DNA from: Clostridium jeddahitimonense
GTDB lineage: Bacteria > Bacillota > Clostridia > Clostridiales > Clostridiaceae
Direction: 5' to 3'
Assembly: GCA_000753455.2 (NCBI GenBank)
Contig: LM994670.1
Span: 3,277,596-3,341,595 of the forward strand
DNA: 64,000 bases
Every line of letters begins with the position of its first letter. The first letter of the stretch is position 1. The notes beneath the pieces were generated by a model. It saw only the letters and a program-made list of their open reading frames with translations, was not told the DNA's origin and ran no database searches. Below are positions 1-8,755 of the stretch, piece by piece. The translations under genes and the position numbers were made by a program.

Positions 1-126
1 ATTAGTTAATGATGTATCTTTTAGTACAAATCGCATACGAGTTACACAATGCGTAACTGCACCAATATTTTCTCTTCCGCCAACGTATTCAAGTAAGGCT
101 TTTGAATCATCAATATATTTTCCCAT
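1..126 (-). CDS. PTS transporter EIIB(C) component, 5' end only (sucrose/trehalose type)
   Basis: Only the first 42 codons lie in the window; the gene runs off the left edge. The start ATG at 126 follows a strong AGGAGGGAC ribosome site. The peptide has the glucose/sucrose-family EIIB signature around Cys27 (GAVTHCVTRMRF), the cysteine phosphorylated by EIIA before sugar uptake. This family is usually an EIIB-EIIC membrane fusion that imports and phosphorylates trehalose, sucrose or a related disaccharide. The upstream operators resemble TreR (GntR family) sites, which favours trehalose, but the transport domain is not visible and specificity is inference. Confidence 0.8.
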   Translation of the reverse strand, partial: MGKYIDDSKALLEYVGGRENIGAVTHCVTRMRFVLKDTSLTN

Positions 127-148
127 CTTAGTCCCTCCTATTTTAACT

Positions 149-228
149 TATACGTACATATGTATCTACACTTTCCAAAACTTGTACGTACATGTTTCCT
201 ATATCTTTATAGTAACTTGTACGTACAT
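149..228. promoter_or_regulatory. Three TreR-like palindromic operators
   Basis: Three near-identical sites with core TTGTACGTACAT occur at 217-228 and 182-193, with a variant TATACGTACATA at 149-160. The spacing between the first two (35 bp) and the last two (33 bp) is regular. One overlaps the promoter spacer; the others lie downstream of the start of transcription. The motif resembles operators of GntR-family trehalose repressors. The assignment is inference because no repressor gene is in the window. Confidence 0.6.
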
Positions 229-237
229 CTTTGTCAA
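209..237 (-). promoter_or_regulatory. Promoter of the PTS gene
   Basis: On the minus strand a perfect -35 TTGACA (237-232) is followed by a 17-bp spacer and a -10 TACTAT (214-209). One copy of the palindromic operator lies inside the spacer, so a bound repressor should block RNA polymerase. Confidence 0.7.
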
Positions 238-343
238 TAATTTGTGTAATTCTTTTCATAAGCAAATTCTGACAATAATCCACCATTAAGATTATCCTTA
301 ACTTAAATAGCTTAACTAATACACATTTATCTATTTTTTATTA

Positions 344-377
344 CAAAAAAATTCGATGTATTTTCACATCGAATTTT
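344..377 (-). terminator. Intrinsic terminator after the methyltransferase gene cluster
   Basis: Stem AATTCGATGT / ACATCGAATT (350-359 and 366-375) with a 6-nt loop. A run of T follows on the minus strand. Confidence 0.8.
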
Positions 378-417
378 CAAGTATATGTTATTTATCTTTT
401 AATTCTCTATTGCTTAA

Positions 418-993
418 TTAATAAACTAATACTTTTTTAAAAATATAAGTTACAAAAAATCCTCTTTCGTCTTCATTTTCTTCATACTTAATTAAATCAA
501 ACATATTTTTTATTTCTTCGAAATCACTTTCCAAAATTAAATCTTCTTGTCTAATTTTAGAATCTACTTTATGCTTATGCCCAAAACCACATACAAACAA
601 GATTCCGTCATCATTTATGTGCTTTGATATCTCTTTTAATACTTCTTTATTTGCTCTATAATGGTTAATTACTATATTATCAAAATTATTCAACTCATTT
701 AAAGAATTACTACCACTTAAATCAACCTGCTTTGTTTCAATTTCGTACCCAGCCCTCGTAGCAAAAGCATTCAATCGTTCAAGGGCTTTATTACTAAAAT
801 CTACTCCTGTTACATCAAAGCCCTTTTGAAGTAAATACAAAGTATTTCTTCCATCTCCACATGCTACATCAAGTACGGTGCCTTTCTTCAAATATCCTAT
901 ATTATTAATCAAAGCTTTTTCAGGACTTAATAGGCTATCTCCTCTAATTTCAAATTTACTATCCCAATAAGTTTTATCTCCCATGTACTCCAT
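418..993 (-). CDS. Class I SAM-dependent methyltransferase
   Basis: About 191 residues. Motif I (VLDVACGDGRN, about residues 40-50) and the following acidic VTGVDFS are the SAM-binding signatures of Rossmann-fold methyltransferases, closest in style to the TehB/Methyltransf_25 group. The substrate cannot be read from sequence. The frame is open up to a GTG at 1002, but the ATG at 993 is 6 nt from AGGTG and is preferred. It sits 20 nt after the DUF3267 gene on the same strand, and a GNAT gene lies upstream, so the three probably form a small transcription unit ending at the 344-377 terminator. Confidence 0.75.
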   Translation of the reverse strand: MEYMGDKTYWDSKFEIRGDSLLSPEKALINNIGYLKKGTVLDVACGDGRNTLYLLQKGFDVTGVDFSNKALERLNAFATRAGYEIETKQVDLSGSNSLNELNNFDNIVINHYRANKEVLKEISKHINDDGILFVCGFGHKHKVDSKIRQEDLILESDFEEIKNMFDLIKYEENEDERGFFVTYIFKKVLVY

Positions 994-1012
994 TATTAAC
1001 ACCTACTTCTAT

Positions 1013-1594
1013 TTACTCGAACCAGTATGAATTAAATCCATAACACATAACTTTTGACCCTTTAGGTACCTGCTTAATAGTATTATATATATTAAGATAA
1101 TCACCAATACCACCTAAAATCATCATCCAAGAGATGTTTCCAATATATACTTCTAATGTATTATTAAAGTTAAATACTCCTAATATAACTAGTATAAATG
1201 GAATAAACCCAAGTATGAGGTTTGGCGCTAATGATAACCATATGAATCTTAACTTTGATACAGGATCTTTAAAATATACAAATAATGCCCCTTCTTTAAA
1301 GTATGTCCAAACTTCCTTCTCTATTTCTTTAGGACATGCAAATCCGTGTATAAATTCATGAACATATAAAAGTATAAATTCAATAATTATTATGGTAAAA
1401 TTCAGCTTAAAACCTATCCTTGTAAAAAGTAAAATAGTAATTACCAATAGCATTGGTGAACTAATTAAAAAGCCTCTCCAAAATATCTTATTCATAGTAT
1501 CTGGCTCATCATACTTAATTGCATTAATAGGTAGTTCACCTTTTTTTAATTCATTTTCATCTTTGTATTTCCCCTTAAACTTAATATTGTACAT
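1013..1594 (-). CDS. DUF3267 membrane protein, putative zinc metalloprotease
   Basis: About 193 residues with roughly four hydrophobic segments (near 42-60, 64-80, 120-140 and 150-168). The HEFIH sequence at about 79-83 in the second segment matches an HExxH zinc-binding motif, as in DUF3267 putative zincins. The family's function is not established. The frame is open to 1615, but that extension would translate the GGGGGAGG ribosome site as Gly-Gly-Gly, so the ATG at 1594 is taken as the start. It lies between a GNAT gene and a methyltransferase gene, all on the minus strand. Confidence 0.7.
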   Translation of the reverse strand: MYNIKFKGKYKDENELKKGELPINAIKYDEPDTMNKIFWRGFLISSPMLLVITILLFTRIGFKLNFTIIIIEFILLYVHEFIHGFACPKEIEKEVWTYFKEGALFVYFKDPVSKLRFIWLSLAPNLILGFIPFILVILGVFNFNNTLEVYIGNISWMMILGGIGDYLNIYNTIKQVPKGSKVMCYGFNSYWFE

Positions 1595-1618
1595 ACTACC
1601 TCCCCCATATATCACACT

Positions 1619-2083
1619 TTATAAAGTCTTAACCATAATTAAGCATGGATTACTCTCTCCCCATATCTCTTTAATTTCCTCTAACGGATAAAAACCTAGT
1701 TTTTTATAAAATTCTCTAGTTATTTTATAATTTTCATCTGGATGAGATTCCCCTAAAGTTTTTACCATAAATAACTTAATTTTATTTTTAATTAATACTT
1801 CTTCTGCTACTTCAATTAATCTTCTTCCAATGTGATTATTCTGATACTCCTTCAATATTCCTATCAGATACACTTCCGCCGTATATTTATTATTATATTT
1901 TATACTTATAAATCCCATCACTTCCTCTTGATTATATGCTCCATAAAAATCATATTGTTTAACTTCTTCAACATACTCTACTATTGATTCTTCAATTCCA
2001 AACCATTCTGGTAACTCTCTTAATATATAATTTGTAATTTTTGATTTCTCATTACTATCCATAATATTTTTAATTTCTATCAT
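1619..2083 (-). CDS. GNAT family N-acetyltransferase
   Basis: About 154 residues. The central region has the GNAT pattern: beta strands around MGFISIKY and AEVYLIGI, then the acetyl-CoA loop QNNHIG followed by RRLIEVAEE (about 81-96), and the C-terminal REFYKKLGF. This family moves the acetyl group of acetyl-CoA to an amine; the acceptor is unknown. AGGAG lies 11 nt before the ATG at 2083. A GTG two codons earlier is a possible alternative start. Upstream is the MATE terminator, so this gene likely begins a three-gene unit. Confidence 0.75.
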   Translation of the reverse strand: MIEIKNIMDSNEKSKITNYILRELPEWFGIEESIVEYVEEVKQYDFYGAYNQEEVMGFISIKYNNKYTAEVYLIGILKEYQNNHIGRRLIEVAEEVLIKNKIKLFMVKTLGESHPDENYKITREFYKKLGFYPLEEIKEIWGESNPCLIMVKTL

Positions 2084-2149
2084 AACCACTATATCTCCTA
2101 ATAAAATATAATTACTTTTAAATTTTACCATTTTTACATTTCATTTAAA

Positions 2150-2196
2150 ACAAAAAACACTACTAAAGTTATTTATACTTCAGCAGTATTTTTCAA
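2150..2196 (-). terminator. Intrinsic terminator after the MATE gene
   Basis: A 14-bp stem (2156-2169 with 2177-2190) has a 7-nt loop and pairs fully on the minus strand if G-U pairs are allowed. A T-run follows. Confidence 0.75.
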
Positions 2197-2274
2197 ATTC
2201 ACTTTATTTTATTTACGAATTTAGGATATCATTTATCCTTTCATATATTTTCCTCTCCAAAAATAAAACGCCTT

Positions 2275-3651
2275 CTAAATACAACATTCTTCAACCGTAT
2301 ACTCTTGTATTTTCATTAGTACATCTCTATATGAACGTTTATACAATATATAACCAACTATTAATGCAAGACCTTCTGCTACTGAAAAACCTATCCATAC
2401 TAGTGGTAATATTTTAGTTAATGATAATAAGAATACTATTGGAAGTAATAATATTATCTGTCTTGTTAATGATAAATACATACTATATTTAGCTAATCCA
2501 ATCCCTTGGAAAAATGACGATAAAACTATACTTACCCCTGCTAATGGAAGTGTTATACTTAATAATCTAATAGCAGTTATACCAATTGTTTTCATTTCAT
2601 CTGTTGGATTAAACATTCCTAGCATAAATGATGGAATAATACTTAATACTATCATTCCTATTACTCCTACTAATACACTAAAAATAACACTAAATTTTAT
2701 TGCCTCTTTAACTCTATTACGTTTTTGTGCACCATAATTATATGCAACTATTGGTATAACTCCAAGTCCAATCCCATTTGGCATAATTAATATCATATTT
2801 AATATTCTCAATACTACTCCATATATTGCAACTGCTGTAGTACTAAAAGATATTAGTATCATATTCACACCCATAGTAACTACTGATACAAACCCTTGCA
2901 TAAATGCTGTTGGTATACCAGTCTTTAATATTTCAATAAAAGTACTCCAATCTGGTACCAAACTAAACTTCATCTCTATTTCTTTATTATACTTATAATT
3001 AAAATATAGCGCCAAAGAAGCTGAGAAAGTCTGTCCAAATACTGTTGCAACTGCTGCCCCTTGAACTCCTAACGCTGGAATTCCTAACGCTGGAACTCCA
3101 AATATAAATACAGGATCTAATATAATATTTATAATTGCTCCTGATGACAATGTAATCATAAATAAATGAGTCTTACCTGTTGAAATTAGTAACCTTTCAA
3201 GTACCCATTGAAACATTACTCCGAAAGCTAAGAACATTACTGTATTTAAATATGCTGTTCCTTGTCTTATAATCTCTAAATCGCTAGTTTGCGAGCTAAA
3301 ATACGGTTCTACTATTATCAATCTAGAAGTCACAATAACTATATATGAAGCTAACGATAAAAATAGTGATGTTCTTATCGCTTTTTTTACCTTTTCAGGA
3401 TTGTTCTCTCCTAATGCCTTTGATAAAACTGCATTTAACCCTATTGCATTACCACTTCCAAAGGCAGCCATCATCATCATTATTGGTGCTGAAAGCGAAA
3501 CTGCACTTAACGCACTTTCTCCTAAACTTGATACATACATACTGTCTATTAAATTATACAAATTACTTATCAACAGACTAATCATCAATGGTAGACTCAT
3601 ATTTATAAGTAATTTTCTAATAGGTTCTGTCCCCATTTTATTTTCCATCAT
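2275..3651 (-). CDS. MATE family multidrug/cation efflux transporter
   Basis: 458 residues with about 12 hydrophobic segments and the two-fold internal repeat of MATE exporters. N-terminal features include PIRKLLINMSLPLMISLL and the LYNLIDSMYVS region that is typical of the NorM/DinF-like bacterial clade. These membrane transporters expel organic cations or drugs using Na+ or H+ gradients; the substrate is unknown. AAGGGG precedes a double ATG, and either could start the protein. It is a single gene bounded by its own terminator downstream. The 70 bases upstream hold no recognised riboswitch. Confidence 0.88.
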   Translation of the reverse strand: MMENKMGTEPIRKLLINMSLPLMISLLISNLYNLIDSMYVSSLGESALSAVSLSAPIMMMMAAFGSGNAIGLNAVLSKALGENNPEKVKKAIRTSLFLSLASYIVIVTSRLIIVEPYFSSQTSDLEIIRQGTAYLNTVMFLAFGVMFQWVLERLLISTGKTHLFMITLSSGAIINIILDPVFIFGVPALGIPALGVQGAAVATVFGQTFSASLALYFNYKYNKEIEMKFSLVPDWSTFIEILKTGIPTAFMQGFVSVVTMGVNMILISFSTTAVAIYGVVLRILNMILIMPNGIGLGVIPIVAYNYGAQKRNRVKEAIKFSVIFSVLVGVIGMIVLSIIPSFMLGMFNPTDEMKTIGITAIRLLSITLPLAGVSIVLSSFFQGIGLAKYSMYLSLTRQIILLLPIVFLLSLTKILPLVWIGFSVAEGLALIVGYILYKRSYRDVLMKIQEYTVEECCI

Positions 3652-3750
3652 TTCTATCCCCTTTTATATTTTATTATTTAATCTCTCAACATAGAAAGAC
3701 TCCCACCGCTTATGTTACTACCTAAAGTAAACTCTAAGTCAATATAAAAA

Positions 3751-3792
3751 CAAAAAAAATGCAACATTTTCATTTTTTGAAAATGCGGCATT
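3751..3792 (-). terminator. Terminator-like hairpin
   Basis: A two-part stem (AATGC...GCATT enclosing CATTTTC...GAAAATG) is followed on the minus strand by TTTTTTTTGTTTTT. The nearest upstream minus-strand gene is the ABC permease, which has its own terminator at 3931, so this hairpin is orphaned or a backup. Confidence 0.6.
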
Positions 3793-3865
3793 CTTTCTAT
3801 ACAAATCATATTAAAATTACTGTAACTTTACATTATCTATATCTCTATAAAAATTATTATACTCT

Positions 3866-3906
3866 GACTGCGGCATTCGTAGGTTCGAACCCTACTATCC
3901 CCGACA
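3866..3906 (+). pseudogene. 3' fragment of a tRNA gene (T-arm and acceptor strand)
   Basis: GTAGG-TTCGAAC-CCTAC (3879-3895) is a perfect tRNA T-arm, followed by a 7-nt acceptor strand TATCCCC, a G, and ACA, then a T-run. No partner 5' acceptor strand (GGGGATA), D-arm or anticodon arm is present in the 100 bases upstream, so this is not a complete tRNA. Such 3' tRNA pieces are typical remnants of att sites left by integrated elements, but no integrase is seen here. The surrounding 3652-4020 stretch otherwise holds only two hairpins. Confidence 0.5.
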
Positions 3907-3919
3907 TTTTTTTATATTC

Positions 3920-3972
3920 TAAAAAAAAAAACAGTAAGTTACCATTAATTAAATAACTTACTGTCTTTTTAT
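3920..3972. terminator. Bidirectional intrinsic terminator after the ABC exporter
   Basis: Perfect 11-bp stem ACAGTAAGTTA / TAACTTACTGT (3931-3941 and 3954-3964). A long T-run follows on the minus strand and a shorter one on the plus strand. Confidence 0.85.
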
Positions 3973-4020
3973 TTGTTTTTTAACTTATTAATATCTTTCT
4001 TCTACTGATCTTAGCCTCAT

Positions 4021-5043
4021 CTAAATCACACCTCTCTTACAAAATACTCCATAAGTAATACTCATGAACATAGAAATATATACCATTATAATTAAAGCTG
4101 CTATTGTTGGGGTGAACCCTTGAATTATTATACTATCAAAATCATTATTTACATTGGGCAATATTGTTCCAAAGTCTAAGAATTTTCTAAAATCCAAATG
4201 ATTAAATGGTAAGTAATTTAAATAATTCATCATCTTCCCACCATACAAAACTACTGGCGATATTACAAATATAGTTACTATAGATGTTATAGTTGCAAAT
4301 GATACTGACTTTAGTAATACTGATATCATAAAGGCTAATGAAATTGAAAATATTAATTCAACTAATTTTAATAAAACTATAACAATTGAATATAAAGCTG
4401 TACTAATTGTATACGGACCATTAACGCCATAAAGTATTGCTTCACTAGATACTCTATCAAAGCCATGAATTATTATTCCCGACAATAATCCCATAAAGAG
4501 AACTATTCCTAATATAATTGCTCCATATCCTATAATAGCTAAGTACTTAGAAGTTAAAACCTTCCATCTTTTATATGGAGATACAAGCCACATATTTATT
4601 GTTTTGTTGTTATATTCACTAGATACATTAAATACTCCAACTAATACAACTATTAAAATTATAAATCTAAATACCCAATTAAAAGAATTATCAGCAAAGA
4701 ACCACCACATATTTTTTTCATAGTCCTTTGTAATATTATGTTCTAATCTATACTCTGCAATTTCTACTCTTCTTTCTATTTGTTTCCTATCACTTTCATT
4801 GTAATATGGGTCACTTAGCATACTTTCCTTCTGAGATATAAGATATTCTTCTCTTTCTCTCCAATCCCATGATTCTGATGTTCCATTGGCACTTTCATAT
4901 TCTCTTACTCTTTTCATATCACTATATTCAGATATAGTTAATCCAATCATAATTATGAACGCCAATATTATTCCGACTTTAGCTATTTTAGTTTTAAACA
5001 TCTTACTAAACTCTAACTTACTTAAATATAAAACATCTTTCAT
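4021..5043 (-). CDS. ABC-2 type transporter permease
   Basis: 340 residues. One hydrophobic segment near residues 22-38 is followed by a charged extracytoplasmic region rich in Glu/Arg (about 45-120) and then about five further membrane segments, the layout of ABC-2 exporter permeases of the bacitracin/lantibiotic-immunity type. The gene overlaps the ATPase gene by one base (TAATG), so the two are translationally coupled. The substrate is not evident. The terminator at 3920-3972 closes the two-gene operon. Confidence 0.82.
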   Translation of the reverse strand: MKDVLYLSKLEFSKMFKTKIAKVGIILAFIIMIGLTISEYSDMKRVREYESANGTSESWDWREREEYLISQKESMLSDPYYNESDRKQIERRVEIAEYRLEHNITKDYEKNMWWFFADNSFNWVFRFIILIVVLVGVFNVSSEYNNKTINMWLVSPYKRWKVLTSKYLAIIGYGAIILGIVLFMGLLSGIIIHGFDRVSSEAILYGVNGPYTISTALYSIVIVLLKLVELIFSISLAFMISVLLKSVSFATITSIVTIFVISPVVLYGGKMMNYLNYLPFNHLDFRKFLDFGTILPNVNNDFDSIIIQGFTPTIAALIIMVYISMFMSITYGVFCKRGVI

Positions 5044-5762
5044 TATTTTTCAGCCTCCATTATTGAGTTTATAAATACATCCTCTAAAGAAGACTCACTA
5101 TTAATTTCATCCATAGTCTTAGTACAAATAACCTTGCCTTCAGAAATTATAACAACTCTATCACATAGTTGCTCCATTTCCATCAATATATGGCTTGAAA
5201 CTACTACAGAAATATTTTTATTGTGAGCTAATTTTTTTAAGAATTCTCTTAAATCCTTTATTCCCATAGGATCTAAACCATTAGTAGGCTCATCTAAAAT
5301 TAATAATTTAGGTTGCTTCATAAGAGCTACAGATAACCCAATTCTTTGCTTCATCCCTAATGAATATTCTTTAACTTTATCATTTAGTCTATCTTTAAGG
5401 CCAGAAACCTTTATAGCGTCCTGCACACCTTCCTCAGATGCTTTATAAAGCTTAGCAAAAAGCTTTATATTTTCCATCCCGGTCATATATTCATATAAAA
5501 ATGGTACTTCTACAATTGCACCTACATTAGCCATAGCTTTTTCAAAATCACCTTTTATGTTATGTCCATCTATTATAATCGTTCCACTATCCGCACCTAT
5601 AAGCCCTGTTATCATTCTTATAGTAGTTGTCTTTCCAGCTCCATTAGCTCCTAAAAAACCTAATATCTCACCCTCTTTAGATTCAAATGAAACATTATCA
5701 ACTACTTTTCTCTTTTTAAAAGATTTACTTAAGCCTTCAACCTTTAAAATAACTTTATCCAC
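5043..5762 (-). CDS. ABC transporter ATP-binding protein (CcmA/BcrA type)
   Basis: 239 residues with all ABC ATPase motifs: Walker A GANGAGKTT, the signature YSLGMKQR, Walker B LLILDEPTNGLD and the switch histidine in SSHI. The short form with a BcrA-like sequence pairs with single-membrane-protein exporters, and the next gene encodes the permease with a 1-base overlap. The start is GTG at 5762, 7 nt from GGAGG. It energises export of an unknown substrate, possibly a peptide antibiotic or lipid. Confidence 0.88.
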   Translation of the reverse strand: MDKVILKVEGLSKSFKKRKVVDNVSFESKEGEILGFLGANGAGKTTTIRMITGLIGADSGTIIIDGHNIKGDFEKAMANVGAIVEVPFLYEYMTGMENIKLFAKLYKASEEGVQDAIKVSGLKDRLNDKVKEYSLGMKQRIGLSVALMKQPKLLILDEPTNGLDPMGIKDLREFLKKLAHNKNISVVVSSHILMEMEQLCDRVVIISEGKVICTKTMDEINSESSLEDVFINSIMEAEK

Positions 5763-5815
5763 AATGCCACCTCCTGATTATTAGTTAAAAGCTAAGAGTC
5801 ACAATTAAAAATTTT

Positions 5816-5848
5816 AATAAAAAAAGCCAGCCTAAGCTGACTTTTTAA
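5816..5848 (-). terminator. Intrinsic terminator after ddl
   Basis: Stem AAAGCCAGC / GCTGACTTT (5823-5831 and 5836-5844) is fully paired on the minus strand with one G-U. A T-run follows. Confidence 0.8.
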
Positions 5849-5920
5849 GTTATTTCTATAGAAATCTTATATAAGTTTCTTACTCTACTCTTGTCTATTA
5901 ACTTCTAGCTCTTAACTTAA

Positions 5921-6841
5921 TTAAATTGCTCTTTTTACCTTTAAAGATGTTTGTATAATCATATCGATAAGTCCTGAGTAGCTTACATTAACAGCTTTTG
6001 CACTCTTAGGGAAAAGTGAGGCAGCAGTCATACCAGGCAATGTATTAACCTCTAATATATAAGGAACACCTTCTGCAGTTACTATCATATCTACTCTTGC
6101 ATAAACTTCGCACTTTAATGCTCTATAAGTACCTATAGCCATCTTTTCAACTTCTTTATGAAGGTTTTCTTCAAGCTCAACTATTACTTCTTCAGCACCA
6201 TTATCTGAATATTTTTGAGTAAAGTCAAAGAAATCTGCTCCTGCTTTAGGTCTTATAGCTATTACTGGCCACATTTTCTTATCAAATACAGGACATGTTA
6301 TTTCTTCGCCTTTTATAAACTCTTCTATCATTACTTCTGTATCCCATTTTAGGCCTTCTAAAACAGCATTTTCTATATCTTCTTTCTTATTTATCTTGAA
6401 TGTAGCTACACTTGATCCTCCATTAGTAGGTTTAACAAAAACAGGATATCCCATTTCTTCTATTGCATCATAATCTATCTCTTCTATTGATGATACATTT
6501 ATCCATCTAGCAGTTCTTATTCCATTAGCTACTAATATTCTCTTTGTAAGATCCTTATCCATACATACTCCTGAGCTTATTGGGCCACATCCTGAGTAAG
6601 GTATATCTAAAGTTTGAAGTACTGATTGAACAGTTCCGTCTTCACCAAACTTACCATGTAATGCTAATAAAGCAAAATCTATTCCCTTAACTTTATTTAT
6701 TATATCTTCTTTATTATCTATAACTATTGGTACAACTTCGTACTTACTTCTATCTATGTGCTCAACTATTGAATTTCCACTTTTTAATGATACTTCTCTT
6801 TCTGAAGAAATACCGCCCATAACAACTCCAACTTTAATCAT
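5921..6841 (-). CDS. ddl: D-alanine--D-alanine ligase
   Basis: 306 residues. It joins two D-alanines with ATP for peptidoglycan precursors, in the cytoplasm. The N-terminal MGGISSEREVSLKSG is the Ddl signature. The ATP-grasp core includes VFVKPTNGGSSVAT and the C-terminal VNTLPGMT that binds the second D-Ala and Mg2+. The frame is open to 6853, but GGAGG lies 5 nt before the ATG at 6841, which matches the usual family start. It is a single gene with its own terminator. The Tyr/Phe choice that marks D-Ala-D-Lac ligases was not scored, so vancomycin tolerance cannot be judged. Confidence 0.92.
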   Translation of the reverse strand: MIKVGVVMGGISSEREVSLKSGNSIVEHIDRSKYEVVPIVIDNKEDIINKVKGIDFALLALHGKFGEDGTVQSVLQTLDIPYSGCGPISSGVCMDKDLTKRILVANGIRTARWINVSSIEEIDYDAIEEMGYPVFVKPTNGGSSVATFKINKKEDIENAVLEGLKWDTEVMIEEFIKGEEITCPVFDKKMWPVIAIRPKAGADFFDFTQKYSDNGAEEVIVELEENLHKEVEKMAIGTYRALKCEVYARVDMIVTAEGVPYILEVNTLPGMTAASLFPKSAKAVNVSYSGLIDMIIQTSLKVKRAI

Positions 6842-6867
6842 TTCTGCCTCCAAATTTAAACATACTT

Positions 6868-6902
6868 ATAAAATAAAGACTTGTATACACAAGCCTTTAT
6901 AA
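6868..6902 (-). terminator. Intrinsic terminator after the amidohydrolase
   Basis: 10-bp stem (6875-6884 with 6889-6898) with one G-U pair on the minus strand, then ATTTTAT. Confidence 0.7.
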
Positions 6903-6942
6903 TTATAACACTATATACTATTTAAATGAAGTAAACATTGTT

Positions 6943-8538
6943 CTACTTCTTAAAAATAGTTTTTCCTTCTTTAATTGTTTCTAAAACTTTAATATCTTTA
7001 ATTTTCATTTGATCTACCTTTAAAATATTATTATCTAATATTATTAAATCAGCTAGTTTACCTTCTTTTAATGTACCTTTAATATCTTCTTCAAAATATT
7101 GATATGCAGCATTTTTTGTAACTGCCTTAACAGCATCTAAAGGAGTTACCCTCTCATTTTTACCTAATAAGACTCTATTTTTAGTTATTCTATTAACTGC
7201 ACACCATATAGTTTCTAGCATGTTAGGTTCTATAACAGGTGAATCTTGATGGAATGTATACATTATTCCTTTATCTTGAGCTGATTTAGCTAAACTTATT
7301 CTACTTGCTCTTTCCATACCAAAATTGTTAATATGAATATCTCCCCAATGGTATACGTGAGCAACAAAAAATGATGGTATCATATTTAGTTCTTTTACTT
7401 CATCTAACTGATCTTTATCTAATAATTGTGCATGAACTATAACTGGTCTTATTTCATTTGTTGATTTAGTTTCTTCTTTAGCTAACTTAAATTGATTTAT
7501 ATATTGTTCACAGGCAGCATCTCCATTACAGTGAACTAAAACTTGCATATTATCATTTAATGCTAACTTTAAGCTATTCTTAAGATCTTCATCTTTTTGT
7601 GTCCCGTATGCATAGTAATCTTCCTCTTCTCCTAAATATGGAGTTCTCATCCACGCAGTTCTTCCTTGAGGCGACCCATCTAAGAATGTCTTGTATCCGC
7701 CGATCTTTATATGATTATCATATTTCTTTAAACAATTTGCAAATTTCTCTTTTAAAACTTCCGCTTTAGATATGTCTAAATATCCTACTAAATCTATTTT
7801 TAACATTTTGGTTTGAATTAAATATTGATAAATAGGAACTACTTGTTCTATCACAAATCCTTCTTGAGCCGTTGTTATACCAAAACTAGCATAAGCATTT
7901 TGAGCTTTCATTAAGTTACCAAAAAACTCTTCATTAGATACCATAGGTAGCTCTTGAATATAATGCATGAAAGCTGCTTCCTCTATATATCCTGTAGGCT
8001 CTCCATCTTTCTTTTCTATTAATCCACCTTCTATGTTAGGAGTATCTGCTGTTATTCCTAATGCCTTTAATCCTAAAGTATTTAGCACCCCCATATGTCC
8101 TGATTTATGCTTAACTAGAAGCGGATTATTAGGTGCTATTTGATCTAATAATTCTTTAGTTGGATGTATCTTTTCTTTTAAGAAATTTTGGTCATATCCA
8201 TCACCTTGAATCCATTTTCCTTCTGCTACGTCATTTTTTACAATAAATTTTTTTATAGCCCCTGAGATTTCTTCAAAACTAGTTGTTTCTGAAAGATCTG
8301 CTTGAGAAAATGTGCTTGCATATCCAGCAAAATGACTATGTGAATCTATGAAAGAAGGCATTAATGTTTTTCCTTGTAAATCTATTAATTCTACATCTTC
8401 ACTTGCTTCTTTTAGTAACTCTTCTTTTTTCCCTAATCTACAAATTTTACTTCCCTTAACTAATAAAGCTTCAACATATAAATCATCTTCTAATGTTAAT
8501 ATGTCGCCATTAAAGTATAACTTCTCATTTTTATCCAT
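6943..8538 (-). CDS. Amidohydrolase family protein (YtcJ-like)
   Basis: 531 residues, the usual size for the YtcJ/amidohydrolase-3 group. Metal ligands are visible as DSHSHF near residue 65, VHCNGDAA near 340 and the HAQLL segment near 372. The C-terminal GKLADLIILD belongs to the composite beta-sandwich domain of urease-superfamily hydrolases. Substrates of YtcJ relatives are mostly unknown (N-substituted amino acids or amides). There is no signal peptide, so it is cytosolic. AAGGAGG precedes the ATG. It is a single gene; the 8539-8755 stretch upstream contains only the nth terminator. Confidence 0.82.
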   Translation of the reverse strand: MDKNEKLYFNGDILTLEDDLYVEALLVKGSKICRLGKKEELLKEASEDVELIDLQGKTLMPSFIDSHSHFAGYASTFSQADLSETTSFEEISGAIKKFIVKNDVAEGKWIQGDGYDQNFLKEKIHPTKELLDQIAPNNPLLVKHKSGHMGVLNTLGLKALGITADTPNIEGGLIEKKDGEPTGYIEEAAFMHYIQELPMVSNEEFFGNLMKAQNAYASFGITTAQEGFVIEQVVPIYQYLIQTKMLKIDLVGYLDISKAEVLKEKFANCLKKYDNHIKIGGYKTFLDGSPQGRTAWMRTPYLGEEEDYYAYGTQKDEDLKNSLKLALNDNMQVLVHCNGDAACEQYINQFKLAKEETKSTNEIRPVIVHAQLLDKDQLDEVKELNMIPSFFVAHVYHWGDIHINNFGMERASRISLAKSAQDKGIMYTFHQDSPVIEPNMLETIWCAVNRITKNRVLLGKNERVTPLDAVKAVTKNAAYQYFEEDIKGTLKEGKLADLIILDNNILKVDQMKIKDIKVLETIKEGKTIFKK

Positions 8539-8699
8539 CTTAAATCCTCCTTAGTAAAAATATACTTTACTATGTATTTTTACTTTTTCCTTTTTATTAA
8601 AATTTCATTAAAGAAAATTTAATATTGAACTATTATGTATATATTTAAAATTATACTACTTTTGGTAAAAATAATTTGTAATAAATTTATTAATTTAAG

Positions 8700-8750
8700 A
8701 AAAATAAAAGTGAAGTACTTTCTTTATAAGAAATACCTTCACTTTTATAT
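8700..8750 (-). terminator. Intrinsic terminator after nth
   Basis: Stem ATAAAAGTGAAG / CTTCACTTTTAT (8704-8715 and 8737-8748) with an inner TTTCTT/AAGAAA pairing, then TTTTTC on the minus strand. Confidence 0.75.
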
Positions 8751-8755
8751 TCCTA

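Noticed and set aside
3652..3750. Guanidine or other riboswitch before the MATE gene
   Set aside because: No conserved riboswitch core could be recognised in the short G-rich patch.
3759..3956. 65-codon frame across the hairpin and tRNA fragment
   Set aside because: It runs through a terminator and the T-arm and has no protein-like features.
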